From Elusimicrobia bacterium GWA2_62_23 (GTDB lineage: Bacteria; Elusimicrobiota; Elusimicrobia; Elusimicrobiales; UBA9959): a stretch of DNA of 64,000 nt. A program made the position numbers and the translations under genes. Each line of letters opens with the position of its first letter. The first letter of the stretch is position 1. The DNA is taken from contig MGTV01000008.1 of NCBI GenBank assembly GCA_001799635.1, positions 216,713 through 280,712 on the forward strand, read 5' to 3'. The notes under the pieces are model-generated. The model was not told the origin of the DNA and did no database searches. It saw only the letters and a program-made list of their open reading frames with translations. Positions 14,678-23,115 of this stretch are shown here, piece after piece.

Positions 14678-14794
14678 TGCTATGATAAGACTATAGGGTG
14701 AATGGGGGGGAGACGCGCAGCGTTACAGAGTAACGAACCGGCACGCCCCCGGTTTCCGCACAAAGTTCATTCCGGAATCCGAAAGGAGAATCAG
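14678..14794 (+). promoter_or_regulatory. Promoter and structured leader of the DUF4912/GH57 operon
   Basis: An extended -10, TGC-TATGAT (14678-14686), should give a transcript with a leader of about 100 nt. The leader holds a perfect hairpin CGTTAC-AGA-GTAACG (14721-14735) flanked by a G7 run (14704) and a C5 run (14746) that can pair around it. It ends in AAAGGAG 7 nt before the start codon. It matches no riboswitch class I know. Confidence 0.5.
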
Positions 14795-15649
14795 ATGACT
14801 TCGTCAGGGCAGATCAAAAAGAACAATACGGCGCCCGAGGCCGAACATAAGGCGCTGCCGGAAGGCTACGGCACCACCGAGGCGGCCCTCCTGCCGCGCG
14901 ATCCCAACTGGATGTTCATCTACTGGGAGATCACCGACAATTCCAAGAACAACGCCCGCAAAGAGCACGGGGCCGACGTCTTTGAAAAAGGCCGCCAGGT
15001 CATCCGCGTCTACGACGTGACCGGCGGCGAGGCCGCCAAATATTTCGACATCCCCGTGATGCTCGAGGCCAAGAGCTGGTATGTGAACGTGCAGGAAAGC
15101 GGGCGCTCCTACTGCTGCGAAGTGGGCCTGGTCATGCCCGACGGTAAGTTCATAGGCCTGGTGAAGACCAATACCGTAAACCTCCCCGGCGGGCGCGTTT
15201 CCGACGTGACCGACGAGCGCTGGATGGCCGTCACTTCCGATTTCGACAAGCTCATGCAGCTGTCCGGCGTGGAGTACATAGGCAAGGGCTCCGGCGAGGT
15301 CGCCAAGTCCCTGGCCCAGCGCTGGGAGATGCTGCGCGCCGTGTTCAGCCGCGCCTCCTCGTGGGGTGTTTCCTCCATGAGCTCGCAGAACCTGCAGAAA
15401 CCGGCCCAGAAGAAGTTCTGGCTGGTGGCGGACTGCGAACTGATCCTGTACGGGGCCACCGAGCCCGACGCCTTCGTGACCGTTTCCGGCCGCAAGGTCA
15501 CCCTGAACCCCGACGGCACCTTCTCCATGCGCTTCGCCCTGCCCGACGGCGTGGTGGACCTGCCCGTGAAGGCCATGAGCAAGGACGAGACCGATTCCAG
15601 GGAGATCGACATAAAAGTCACCAGAGCTACAACCCACGATGGCAAATAA
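14795..15649 (+). CDS. DUF4912 domain protein
   Basis: 284 residues from the ATG that follows AAAGGAG; the longer open frame lies in the leader. After a polar N-terminus, residues about 30-140 form the DUF4912 domain (LLPRDPNWMFIYWEITD, VIRVYDVTG, WYVNVQESGRSYCCEVGLV). A second, Ig-like beta domain occupies the C-terminus (DCELILYGATEPDAFVTVSG, LNPDGTFSMRFALPDG). DUF4912 proteins are regularly encoded beside GH57 glucan branching enzymes, and here the gene overlaps such an enzyme by 11 bp. No signal peptide. A carbohydrate-binding or adaptor role is likely by association only. Confidence 0.85.
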   Translation: MTSSGQIKKNNTAPEAEHKALPEGYGTTEAALLPRDPNWMFIYWEITDNSKNNARKEHGADVFEKGRQVIRVYDVTGGEAAKYFDIPVMLEAKSWYVNVQESGRSYCCEVGLVMPDGKFIGLVKTNTVNLPGGRVSDVTDERWMAVTSDFDKLMQLSGVEYIGKGSGEVAKSLAQRWEMLRAVFSRASSWGVSSMSSQNLQKPAQKKFWLVADCELILYGATEPDAFVTVSGRKVTLNPDGTFSMRFALPDGVVDLPVKAMSKDETDSREIDIKVTRATTHDGK

Positions 15650-17258
15650 AGAAAAAGGCTACCTCGCTTTAGTACTGCACGCGCATCTGCCGTTCATCCG
15701 GCACCCCGAATACGAGGACTTCCTGGAGGAAGACTGGTTCTTCGAGGCGATGTGTGAGACCTACATTCCGCTCTTGGACGTGTACGAGCGCCTGACCGCG
15801 GAAGGCACCGACTTCCGCGTGACCATGTCCGTGACGCCGCCGCTGTGCAACATGATGGCGGACCCCCTGCTGCAGGAGCGCTTCCGCCGCTATTACAGCC
15901 TGCGCCTGGAGCTCGCCGAGAAAGAGGTGGTGCGCACCCGCAACACCGGCTACTACGAAGTGGCCAAGATGTACGAGCGCAAGTTCCGCCGCATCCGCGA
16001 ACTTTACGAGGATTATTACCACGGCCGCGTGCTGGACGGTTTCAAGAAGTTCCAGGACATGGGCAAGCTGGAGATCATCACCTGCGGCGCCACCCACGGT
16101 TTCCTGCCGCTGGAGCTGCGCAAAGAGGCCGTGCACGCCCAGATCAAGCTGGCCGCCGACGACTACCGCAAGCATTTCGGCCGCGGCCCCAGGGGCATCT
16201 GGCTGGCCGAGTGCGCCTATAACCCCGGCGACGACGTGTTCCTGAAGGCGCAGGGCATCCGCTTCTTCTTCCTGGAGACCCACGGCATCATTTACGGCAG
16301 CCCGCGCCCGCGCTACGGCGTGTACGCGCCGGTGTACTGCCCTTCCGGCGTGGCCGCTTTCGGCCGCGACATGGAGAGCGCCCAGCAGGTGTGGAGCGCC
16401 GAGACCGGCTACCCCGGCGACAACCGCTACCGCGAGTTCTACCGCGACCTGGGCTACGACCTGGAATACGATTACGTGAAGCCCTACCTGCACCAGGACG
16501 GCGTGCGCCGCAATATCGGCATGAAGTACTGCAAGATCACCGGCAAGGTGCAGTTGGACCAGAAGGCCCCGTATAACCCGGCCGAAGCGCGGGAACTGGC
16601 GGCCAGCCACGCCGGGAACTTCATGTTCAACCGCGAGCGCCAGATAGAACACCTCAACGGTTTCCTCGGCAAGAAACCCGTGGTGGTGTCCATGTACGAC
16701 GCCGAGCTGTACGGCCACTGGTGGTACGAGGGCGTGGACTTCCTGGAGTTCCTCTTCAAGAAGGTGCACCACGACCAGAAGACCATCAAGATGGTGACGC
16801 CGAGCGAATACCTGACCGTCCACCCTGACAACCAGATAGTGCAGCCCTCCATGTCCACCTGGGGCGACAAGGGCTACAACGAGGTCTGGCTCAACGGCAC
16901 CAATGACTGGATGTACCGCCACCTGCATAAGCAGGTGGAGCGCATGGTGGAAATGGCCAACAAGTTCCCCAGCGCCGACGGCATCCTGCGCCGCGCGCTC
17001 AACCAGTGCGCCCGCGAAGTGGTGCTGGGCATGTCCTCCGACTGGGCCTTCCTCATGACGGTAGGCACGGCGAAGAATTACTCCACCAAGCGCTTCATAG
17101 CCCACACGCACCGCTTCAACGGGCTGTACGAGCAGATCATGGGCAACCGGCTGGAGGAGAATTACCTGAAGGACATCGAGTGGCGGGATAATATCTTCCC
17201 CGAGATGAACTACCGGGTGTTCTCCACCGAGGAAATGCAGAAGGCCGCCCGCAGCTAG
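15639..17258 (+). CDS. GH57 1,4-alpha-glucan branching enzyme-type protein (DUF1957)
   Basis: 539 residues. It begins GYLALVLHAHLPFIRHPEYEDFLEEDW, the GH57/DUF1957 opening. The catalytic nucleophile is Glu 191 in WLAECAYNPG and the acid/base Asp 354 in MYDAELYGHWWYEG; the C-terminal part contains the DUF1957 helical domain (STWGDKGYNEVWLNGTNDW). Length equals the Thermotoga/Thermococcus branching enzymes of this family, which make alpha-1,6 branches in glycogen. Cytoplasmic. Overlaps the DUF4912 gene by 11 bp. The stop codon touches the left end of a 114-bp inverted-repeat element. Confidence 0.88.
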   Translation: MANKEKGYLALVLHAHLPFIRHPEYEDFLEEDWFFEAMCETYIPLLDVYERLTAEGTDFRVTMSVTPPLCNMMADPLLQERFRRYYSLRLELAEKEVVRTRNTGYYEVAKMYERKFRRIRELYEDYYHGRVLDGFKKFQDMGKLEIITCGATHGFLPLELRKEAVHAQIKLAADDYRKHFGRGPRGIWLAECAYNPGDDVFLKAQGIRFFFLETHGIIYGSPRPRYGVYAPVYCPSGVAAFGRDMESAQQVWSAETGYPGDNRYREFYRDLGYDLEYDYVKPYLHQDGVRRNIGMKYCKITGKVQLDQKAPYNPAEARELAASHAGNFMFNRERQIEHLNGFLGKKPVVVSMYDAELYGHWWYEGVDFLEFLFKKVHHDQKTIKMVTPSEYLTVHPDNQIVQPSMSTWGDKGYNEVWLNGTNDWMYRHLHKQVERMVEMANKFPSADGILRRALNQCAREVVLGMSSDWAFLMTVGTAKNYSTKRFIAHTHRFNGLYEQIMGNRLEENYLKDIEWRDNIFPEMNYRVFSTEEMQKAARS

Positions 17259-17372
17259 AAAATAGGGACAGACACCTATTATCAAACGAAACGCCCCGCA
17301 TTGCGGGGCGTTTCTTTTATTCTAACGGGGCGTTTTCGCCTCTTCCGGTGAATAGGTGTCTGTCCCTATTTT
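17259..17372. mobile_element. Miniature REPIN/MITE-like element, 114 bp
   Basis: Two perfect 22-bp terminal inverted repeats (17259-17280 and 17351-17372; core ATAGGGACAGACACCTAT) bound a 70-bp core with no coding capacity. The same repeat, with one mismatch in the left copy, bounds the transposase element at 28236-29051, so this is probably a non-autonomous derivative mobilised by that enzyme. The core carries a terminator hairpin for the two convergent GH57 genes. Confidence 0.85.
17286..17318. terminator. Terminator inside the 114-bp element
   Basis: GAAACGCCCCGC-ATT-GCGGGGCGTTTC is a 12-bp perfect stem followed by TTTTATT. It separates two convergent GH57 genes. Its symmetric form would allow use in both directions. 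Confidence 0.85.
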
Positions 17373-19816
17373 CGCAGGGCCATTTCCTCCAGGCGGGCGT
17401 TGAAGCGCTCGATGATGATGCCGGACGCGGCGTAGAGTTCGCGCAGCTTAAGCGCGGCTTCTCCCTGGAGGGGGGCGGCCTGGGCGGCCGCGAACAGGTC
17501 CATGAGGCAGTTCTGGAGGTGGAAGTTCAGGTCCCCGCAGCCGAGGTCCCGCGCGGCCTTCAGCAGGTCCAGCAGGGTGGCCAGGTTCCTGGCCGACGGC
17601 CCGGCCAGGGCGGCCCCGCCTACGCGCAGGGCCAGGGCCGCGGCGGCCTCGGGGGCCGGGTCGAAACCGGTTTCAAGCCCGGCTCCCTTAAGGCGTGCCG
17701 CCAGGGCGGAGAGTTTCGTAATTTCGGCCGGGCCGCCTGAGACGGCCAGGGAGAAGGCCAGGCCGGCCGTCTGGCGCGCGTAGCCCGCGGCCTGGGCGCG
17801 CAGGGGGGCCCAGGAGGCAAGGGCCTTGCCCGGGAGGCGGGCCAGGAGGTAGAGGTAGTCCTCCAGGATCTTGTTGATGGCGGCCGCGTGGCTGTGCCGG
17901 GCGGAGTCGGCCAGCAGCCAGGCGTAGAGGGTGCGCTCCTCCCAGGAAAAGTCGTCGAAGGTGACCTTGGCGGTGCCCGGGGCTTTTTCCAGCGCGGCCT
18001 GGATCTCTTCAGGGGAACCCAGGGCGAAGATCTCGGCGAAGCGCGCGTTGCCGCCGCGGGGGGCGAAGAACATCAGCGGGAACTCCTCGTCCCGGCGCAG
18101 GTAGCAGAAGGCCAGCGGGGCGTCGCCGTGGGGGCCGGAGGAAGCCACCTCGCCGCGCAGGCAGAGCACGCCGCCAAGGTTGCGGCGGTCTTCCACCTTC
18201 AAGGCGGCGGGGCAATTCTCCCCGGAGCAGAGCAGCGCCTCCGCTATGGTCAGCGCGGCCGCTTTCTCGCGGGCCAGGAGGTTCTCAGAGACGGTCTTCT
18301 GGTAGAGCTGCAGGCCGTCGCCGGCCTCCGGGTAATTCGAGTGGGCCATGGCCAGCAGCGAGGCGAAACCCCGGTCGGCGTTCTCGAAGCCGAGGTCGCG
18401 CAGGGCTTCCGCCACCCGGGCCGCGTAGCGCAGGTTCTGTACCGCCTCTATGCGGGAAATATCCGAGAAGAACCAGCCGCAGCTGGTGAACATGAACATG
18501 GCGTTCTTCTGCATCTCCAGCAGTTCCAGCGCCCGCGCCCTGGCCGCCTTGTCGAGTTCCCGGGCCTGGTGGCGCGCGAAGAAGGCGTCGGCGGCCTGGG
18601 GGGAGCGGTCCAGCAGGAGAGCGGCGTAATCGTTGCGGGCCTCCCAGGGAGCCCTGAAGAACTTGGCGGCTTCCGCCGCGTACACGTCGGCGGCGGCGTC
18701 GCGCAGGTTGTTCATGGCCGCCCTGAACGGCAGGCGCCAGTTGAGGCTCGCGTTGTTCTCGCGGCCGCAGTCGCAGCCGCCCTTCCAGCGGCGCACGCCG
18801 TGGGCGCAGCTCCAGGCGGTGCCTTCCCCGTCGGGGCCGGGCTTTATGCGCACCTCGTCCACAGGCGGGTGCAACTCCAGGTACTGCGCGAAATTTACGG
18901 TGCGGATGCCGCGCTTCTTGAGTTCGTGCAGGAAGGCGTGGGCCAGCGTCATGTCCCCGAACTTGTGGTGATGGCCGAAGGTCTCTCCGTCCACGGCGAT
19001 GCTGACGAGCTGCGGGCCGCGGTGGCCGTGCTTATAGCAGGCTTCCAACCGGTCGGCGAAAGCCGAGGAATGGCTGGCCAGGCCTTCGAAGGCGGCCGCC
19101 TTCGAGAGGTGTCCGTCGTAAAAAAAGACGGCGATGCTGCGCCCTTTCGCTCTGGACCCGTCGGGCAAGGTGTCGTGCCAGAGGTAGGGGCGAGTGACGT
19201 CGAAATTGCCGGAAGAGGCGTCGGTCCAGTCCTGGGAGCCGTGGTGCTTTATCTTCTCGGCCTGGTAGGGGGAGAGGATCACGTACTTCATGCCCAGGTC
19301 CACCAGCAGGCGCAGAGTGGCGTCGGAGGCGGCCGTCTCCGGCAGCCACATGGCCTCCGGTTTGAAGCCGAAGCGGCTCTCAAAATCCTTTATGCCCCAG
19401 AGGGCCTGGGTCAGCTGGTCCTGGAAAGAGGCCAGCGGCATTATCATGTGGTTATAGGCCTGGGCGATGGCGTTGGAATGTCCGGTGGCCTCGCGGGACT
19501 CCTTCGCTGCGCGGATGACCTTGGCATAATAGAAGGGGTAGTTCTTCTCCAGCCAGGAGAACAGCGTGGGGCCGAAGTTGAAGTTGAGGTGCAGGTAGTT
19601 GTTGGAAAGCTCCAGTACCCGGCCCGAGGCGTCGTTTATGCGGGCGCAGGCGTTGGGCAGGTAGCACTCCCGGGCTATGCGGGAATTCCAATCGTGAAAA
19701 GGCCAGGCCGAGGGCTGCGGGTCTATCCTGCCTGTCCAGGGGTTCTCCCTGGGCGGCTGGTAAAAATGGGCGTGCAGGGCGAAGAAGCGGTCATGCTGCG
19801 CGTGGTGCTTTTCCAT
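17366..19816 (-). CDS. GH57 glycoside hydrolase with DUF3536 C-terminal region
   Basis: 816 residues. The N-terminal 330 residues are a GH57 catalytic domain: FFALHAHFYQPPRENPW, nucleophile Glu 160 in MWLPETAASD, and acid/base Asp 277 in SIAVDGETFGHHH. The remainder fits DUF3536, the usual C-terminal partner of this GH57 subfamily (amylase or 4-alpha-glucanotransferase-like). No signal peptide, so it probably acts on internal glycogen with the branching enzyme opposite. The start is 7 nt after a TATAAT box without ribosome binding site. The stop codon TAG lies inside the right inverted repeat of the 114-bp element, so the last codons may have been changed by its insertion. Confidence 0.87.
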   Translation of the reverse strand: MEKHHAQHDRFFALHAHFYQPPRENPWTGRIDPQPSAWPFHDWNSRIARECYLPNACARINDASGRVLELSNNYLHLNFNFGPTLFSWLEKNYPFYYAKVIRAAKESREATGHSNAIAQAYNHMIMPLASFQDQLTQALWGIKDFESRFGFKPEAMWLPETAASDATLRLLVDLGMKYVILSPYQAEKIKHHGSQDWTDASSGNFDVTRPYLWHDTLPDGSRAKGRSIAVFFYDGHLSKAAAFEGLASHSSAFADRLEACYKHGHRGPQLVSIAVDGETFGHHHKFGDMTLAHAFLHELKKRGIRTVNFAQYLELHPPVDEVRIKPGPDGEGTAWSCAHGVRRWKGGCDCGRENNASLNWRLPFRAAMNNLRDAAADVYAAEAAKFFRAPWEARNDYAALLLDRSPQAADAFFARHQARELDKAARARALELLEMQKNAMFMFTSCGWFFSDISRIEAVQNLRYAARVAEALRDLGFENADRGFASLLAMAHSNYPEAGDGLQLYQKTVSENLLAREKAAALTIAEALLCSGENCPAALKVEDRRNLGGVLCLRGEVASSGPHGDAPLAFCYLRRDEEFPLMFFAPRGGNARFAEIFALGSPEEIQAALEKAPGTAKVTFDDFSWEERTLYAWLLADSARHSHAAAINKILEDYLYLLARLPGKALASWAPLRAQAAGYARQTAGLAFSLAVSGGPAEITKLSALAARLKGAGLETGFDPAPEAAAALALRVGGAALAGPSARNLATLLDLLKAARDLGCGDLNFHLQNCLMDLFAAAQAAPLQGEAALKLRELYAASGIIIERFNARLEEMALRK

Positions 19817-19832
19817 TGATAAAATTATACAA
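19817..19832 (-). promoter_or_regulatory. -10 box of the GH57/DUF3536 gene, leaderless arrangement
   Basis: On the minus strand TTG-TATAAT (TATAAT at 19829-19824) stands 7 nt before the ATG at 19816. The TAA stop of the upstream gene (19827-19825) is part of the -10 box. No ribosome binding site. Confidence 0.6.
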
Positions 19833-20610
19833 CACCGGGGGTTGTCCCGTGTGCCGTAAATTGCGCGGCCCGGGGCGCGGTGAGGAGGAGGCGGGCGAGG
19901 TCCAGGTCGGCGGCGTCGGGGCCGGAGAGCTTCAGCGGCGCGAGGTCCCGGCCTTCCAGGAAGGCGCCCAGGAAGAGGTTGCGCCTGGCCCCGGGGGTAC
20001 GGCCGGAAAGTTCCCGCAGCAGCGCCCGGAAATTGGCGGCGGCCGAAGGGCCGCGCCCGGCGAGGCCCGAAAAGTCCAGAGACTCCGGCTCCAGCAGCAG
20101 GCGCAGGCCGGCGGCGGTGACGAGGTCTGCCCTCAAATGGGTTTCAAGCGGACCGCGCGCCGGCGGGGGGAGCCTGTTGGCGCCGGCGGCTTCCAGCAAC
20201 CGGCGGAAAAGGCCCGGCAGGAGCGCCGCATGGCCGGAAGCGGGCGGTGGCGCGTCCCAGCAGGCGACGGAGAGGGCGGTTATCTGCGAGTAGTTCACGA
20301 AGACCGGCGCGTTCCCGCTGAAAAACTTGAAACCGGAAGGGCCGGGGAGGAGGGCGCCGGGCTTCAGGGGCGCGGGGAGGTCCCCCAGTTCTTCTTCGGG
20401 AAAAATGGCGCAGGGGAGGCCGGCGGCTTCGGCTGCGGAGCGCAGTTCGGCGGCGGCGTTCAGGGTAAGGGCCCGGCCCAGGAAGCCCGGGCTGCGGCGC
20501 AGCTGCTCGCGGGCGGAGCGCAGGGAGAAGCCGGGGCGGCGGGCGAGGAACTCCGCGGCGGGCCCGGGGTGCGCCTCGGCGGCGGTCAGCGCGACCGCGA
20601 AACCGCTCAC
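19825..20610 (-). CDS. Uncharacterised protein translationally coupled to CyuA
   Basis: 261 residues from a GTG whose bases overlap the cyuA stop (GTGA). Not recognised. It opens with SGFAVALTAAEAHPGPAAEFLARRPG and contains two apparently repeated alpha/beta units, for example AAELRSAAEAAGLPCAIFPEEELGDLPAP followed by VNYSQITALSVACWD. This is a pattern of helix, 'GL.c.i...e', then a 'P.P' loop that suggests a small ligand-binding fold. The C-terminus is Leu/Ala/Arg-rich (ADLDLARLLLTAPRAA). No signal peptide or membrane segment. Its coupling to CyuA suggests a related role, which is inference only. Confidence 0.7.
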   Translation of the reverse strand: MSGFAVALTAAEAHPGPAAEFLARRPGFSLRSAREQLRRSPGFLGRALTLNAAAELRSAAEAAGLPCAIFPEEELGDLPAPLKPGALLPGPSGFKFFSGNAPVFVNYSQITALSVACWDAPPPASGHAALLPGLFRRLLEAAGANRLPPPARGPLETHLRADLVTAAGLRLLLEPESLDFSGLAGRGPSAAANFRALLRELSGRTPGARRNLFLGAFLEGRDLAPLKLSGPDAADLDLARLLLTAPRAAQFTAHGTTPGVV

Positions 20611-21887
20611 GGGCGCTTTTCCGACATGATGTCGAGGATGATGCGGTCCACCTTGTCCATGCCGAGGCTGGAGATGCGGGAAATGTTCTTTATGGTCTGT
20701 TCGGCGCTGTGCCCGACGAAGCCTTCCTCGTCGGTGATGCCCTCTCCGTTGGAGGCCATCCAGGCGGCCCTGATGGCGGAGTCGGCGGAGGAAGCCACCT
20801 TGAGCGCGCAGCCGCTCTTGGCGCCGTCGCAGAGCATGCCGCCTATGTCGCTTATGACAGTGTTCACGGCGAGCGCCGTCTTGCGGGCGTCGGCCCCGCG
20901 GCGCTGCCAGACCACGGCCACAGCGGCGCCCACCCCGGCGGCCACGGCGCAACCGCAGATGGGGGCCAGTTCCCCGGTGAAGACCTTTATATAGGAGTTC
21001 ACGAGGTGGGAGAGGGCGATACTTTTCAGGATGCGCTTTTCCGGGACTTTGAAGGCCTTGCCTACCAGCCAGGGCACCAGCACGGCCACCACGCCCTGGT
21101 TGCCGGATTCGCCGCTGGACATCACGGGCACGGGCACGCCGGCCATGCGCGCGTCGGTGGCGGCGGCGGCGGTGAGCTTGGCGGTGGAGAGGATGTCCTG
21201 CTTGAGGTAGCCTCTCTTTATGAGATCCTGCACGTAGTAGCCGACCTTCTTCAGTTTGAGGCCTTCCCTGGCGGCGGCCAGGTTCATCTCCACGCCCGCG
21301 CGGATGTAGGCGAGTTCTTCGGGAGTTACTTTTTCCGCCGCCAGGAAGAGGTCGCGGAAAGTGGCCTTGCGCAGGGCGGCTTTGTAAGGCTGGGCGGCCC
21401 GGCCGCCGGTCCCGCCGGCCTTGACGATGGTTTTGCCGTTGAGCTTTAGGAGGGAGACCTGTTTATGGCTGCCTTCGAGAACGCACAGCGCCTTGTCCCG
21501 GCCGGCCCTGACCTCGGCGGCGATATAGATGCCGCGCCTGTTGTAATCCACTTCTATCTTCGCCCGGCCGGCGCGGGCCAGGGCGGACGCTTCCTTCAAC
21601 CTGGCGGCGGGCAGGCCTTTGAAAAGTTCGGCGCCGAGTTCGGGCTTGCGGACTACCGCCCCGATGGCGGCGGCCAGTAAATTGCCTTTCTGCCCTTTGG
21701 TGTTGGGGATGGCTACCGCCAGGCCGTTCTTATAGGTGCCCGGGTCCGTGCGCACGGTGACGGCGGTGGTGCGGCCCTTGAGCAGGTTGCCGGCGGTGGC
21801 GGCGGCGAAGGCCACGGCCACCGGTTCGGTGCATCCCATCGCCGGGTAAACTTCATGCTTGAGAACTTCGGCCAGCAGGTTTTTCAT
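20607..21887 (-). CDS. cyuA: L-cysteine desulfidase / UPF0597 (serine dehydratase alpha-like) protein
   Basis: 426 residues. It opens with LKHEVYPAMGCTEPVAVAFAAA and contains RTDPGTYKNGLAVAIPNT, VPVMSSGESGNQG, ELAPICGCAVAAGVGAA and MLCDGAKSGCALK. These are the conserved blocks of UPF0597/CyuA, and the Cys residues of GCTEP, CGC and CDGAKSGC are the presumed 4Fe-4S ligands. CyuA-type enzymes split L-cysteine to pyruvate, ammonia and sulfide; an L-serine dehydratase activity is an alternative. Starts 9 nt after an MFS gene and overlaps the following unknown gene. Confidence 0.85.
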   Translation of the reverse strand: MKNLLAEVLKHEVYPAMGCTEPVAVAFAAATAGNLLKGRTTAVTVRTDPGTYKNGLAVAIPNTKGQKGNLLAAAIGAVVRKPELGAELFKGLPAARLKEASALARAGRAKIEVDYNRRGIYIAAEVRAGRDKALCVLEGSHKQVSLLKLNGKTIVKAGGTGGRAAQPYKAALRKATFRDLFLAAEKVTPEELAYIRAGVEMNLAAAREGLKLKKVGYYVQDLIKRGYLKQDILSTAKLTAAAATDARMAGVPVPVMSSGESGNQGVVAVLVPWLVGKAFKVPEKRILKSIALSHLVNSYIKVFTGELAPICGCAVAAGVGAAVAVVWQRRGADARKTALAVNTVISDIGGMLCDGAKSGCALKVASSADSAIRAAWMASNGEGITDEEGFVGHSAEQTIKNISRISSLGMDKVDRIILDIMSEKRP

Positions 21888-21896
21888 GTTTCTCCG

Positions 21897-23090
21897 TCAG
21901 AACTGGAGTTTCTTGCGCGAGGTCCAGACCGTAAGCGCGGCGCCGGACAGCAGGGCGCCGGCCGCGCCTACCACGAAAGGCGCGGCGGGGGAGACCTGGT
22001 CCCAGAGGAACCCGGCCAGGGCGCTGGAGGCGAAGGTCAGGAAGCCGAGCGTGCCCTGGAAGTAGCCCATGGCGGAAGCCCGGTTGGTGCTGCCGCTGAG
22101 GTGCGCTATGACCGCCTTGGCGATGCCCTCGTTGAAGGCGCCGTAGAAGCCGTAGAGGGCGAACAGGCCCCAGATCATCCAGGGTTTATCAGCCAGGGCG
22201 AAGCCCAGGTAGACCGCGGCGAAGACGAGGAAGCCGAAGCGCATGGTCTTGATCTTGCCGAGGCGGTCAGAGAGCCAGCCCGCCGGCGAAGCCAGGGCGG
22301 CATAGACCAGGTTGTAGCCGGTGTAGGCCAGGATGACGTGCGTGAGGGTGAAGCCCATGCTCTTGGCCTTCATGATCAGGAAGACGTCGCTGGAATTGCC
22401 CAGGGCGAAAATGGCGTAAAGCACCACGAAGGTCTTGAAGTCTGCGGTCATGGGCTCGGCGGCGGGGGCGGGCGAACCGGCCGGCCGGGCGGCGGCGGCC
22501 TCCTTCACGAAATAGACCAGCACCCCGACGCCAAGCAGGGCCGGCACGAAGGCCGCCATGAAGATGAAGCGGTAATCCGGCTTCTCGGCGCCCATGAAGT
22601 GGATGAGGGCCAGCGCGGTGAGCGGCCCCAGCGCGGCGCCTAGGGTGTCCATGGCCCGGTGGAAGCCGAAGGCCTTGCCCCAGTGCTCCTTGTCTATGGA
22701 GCCGGCTATGAGGGCGTCGCGGGCCGAGGTGCGCAGGCCCTTGCCTACCCGGTCTATGAAGCGCGAGAACAGGACGAAATGCCAAGTGGCCGCGAGCGCC
22801 AGCAGCGGCTTGGAAATAGCGGAGAGCGAATAGCCGGCCACTACGAAAGGCTTGCGTTTGCCGGCCCGGTCGGACAGGCGGCCGCCCAGGATCTTTACGA
22901 AGCTGGCCGTGGCTTCGGCCACGCCTTCTATGAGGCCCACCACCTGCATGGGCGCGCCCAGCACCGAGGTGAGGAAGATGGGGATGATAGGGTAGAGCAT
23001 CTCGCTGGAGATGTCGGTAAGGCCGCTGACCACCCCGAGGAAAGTGACGTTGCGGGTCAGGCCCGCGCGCATATCTTTGATGAAACCCAT
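21897..23090 (-). CDS. Major facilitator superfamily transporter
   Basis: 397 residues and about twelve membrane helices. MFS motif A appears as GGRLSDRAGKRKP (about residues 68-80) and its second-half copy as GWLSDRLGKIKTMRFG. RVGKGLRTSARDALIAGS is characteristic of a common MFS subgroup without defined substrate. The long cytoplasmic loop between the halves is Pro/Ala-rich (AARPAGSPAPAAEPM). A TATAAT (23120-23115) and AAAGGAC give it its own promoter, whose -10 contains the feoB stop codon. It is followed closely by cyuA, so an amino-acid or sulfur-related substrate is possible but unproven. Confidence 0.83.
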   Translation of the reverse strand: MGFIKDMRAGLTRNVTFLGVVSGLTDISSEMLYPIIPIFLTSVLGAPMQVVGLIEGVAEATASFVKILGGRLSDRAGKRKPFVVAGYSLSAISKPLLALAATWHFVLFSRFIDRVGKGLRTSARDALIAGSIDKEHWGKAFGFHRAMDTLGAALGPLTALALIHFMGAEKPDYRFIFMAAFVPALLGVGVLVYFVKEAAAARPAGSPAPAAEPMTADFKTFVVLYAIFALGNSSDVFLIMKAKSMGFTLTHVILAYTGYNLVYAALASPAGWLSDRLGKIKTMRFGFLVFAAVYLGFALADKPWMIWGLFALYGFYGAFNEGIAKAVIAHLSGSTNRASAMGYFQGTLGFLTFASSALAGFLWDQVSPAAPFVVGAAGALLSGAALTVWTSRKKLQF

Positions 23091-23115
23091 AGTGATTGTC
23101 CTTTGGCGAGAGTAA

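Noticed and set aside
15669..17285. Long open frame on the minus strand opposite the GH57 gene (538 codons)
   Set aside because: It is antisense to a gene with clear catalytic motifs; its translation is a low-complexity His/Val/Gly/Ala-rich mirror typical of GC-rich third positions. The same applies to 17888-19819 (+), 34337-36178 (-), 38561-40135 (-), 285-2033 (-), 24-25 kb (+) and many others.
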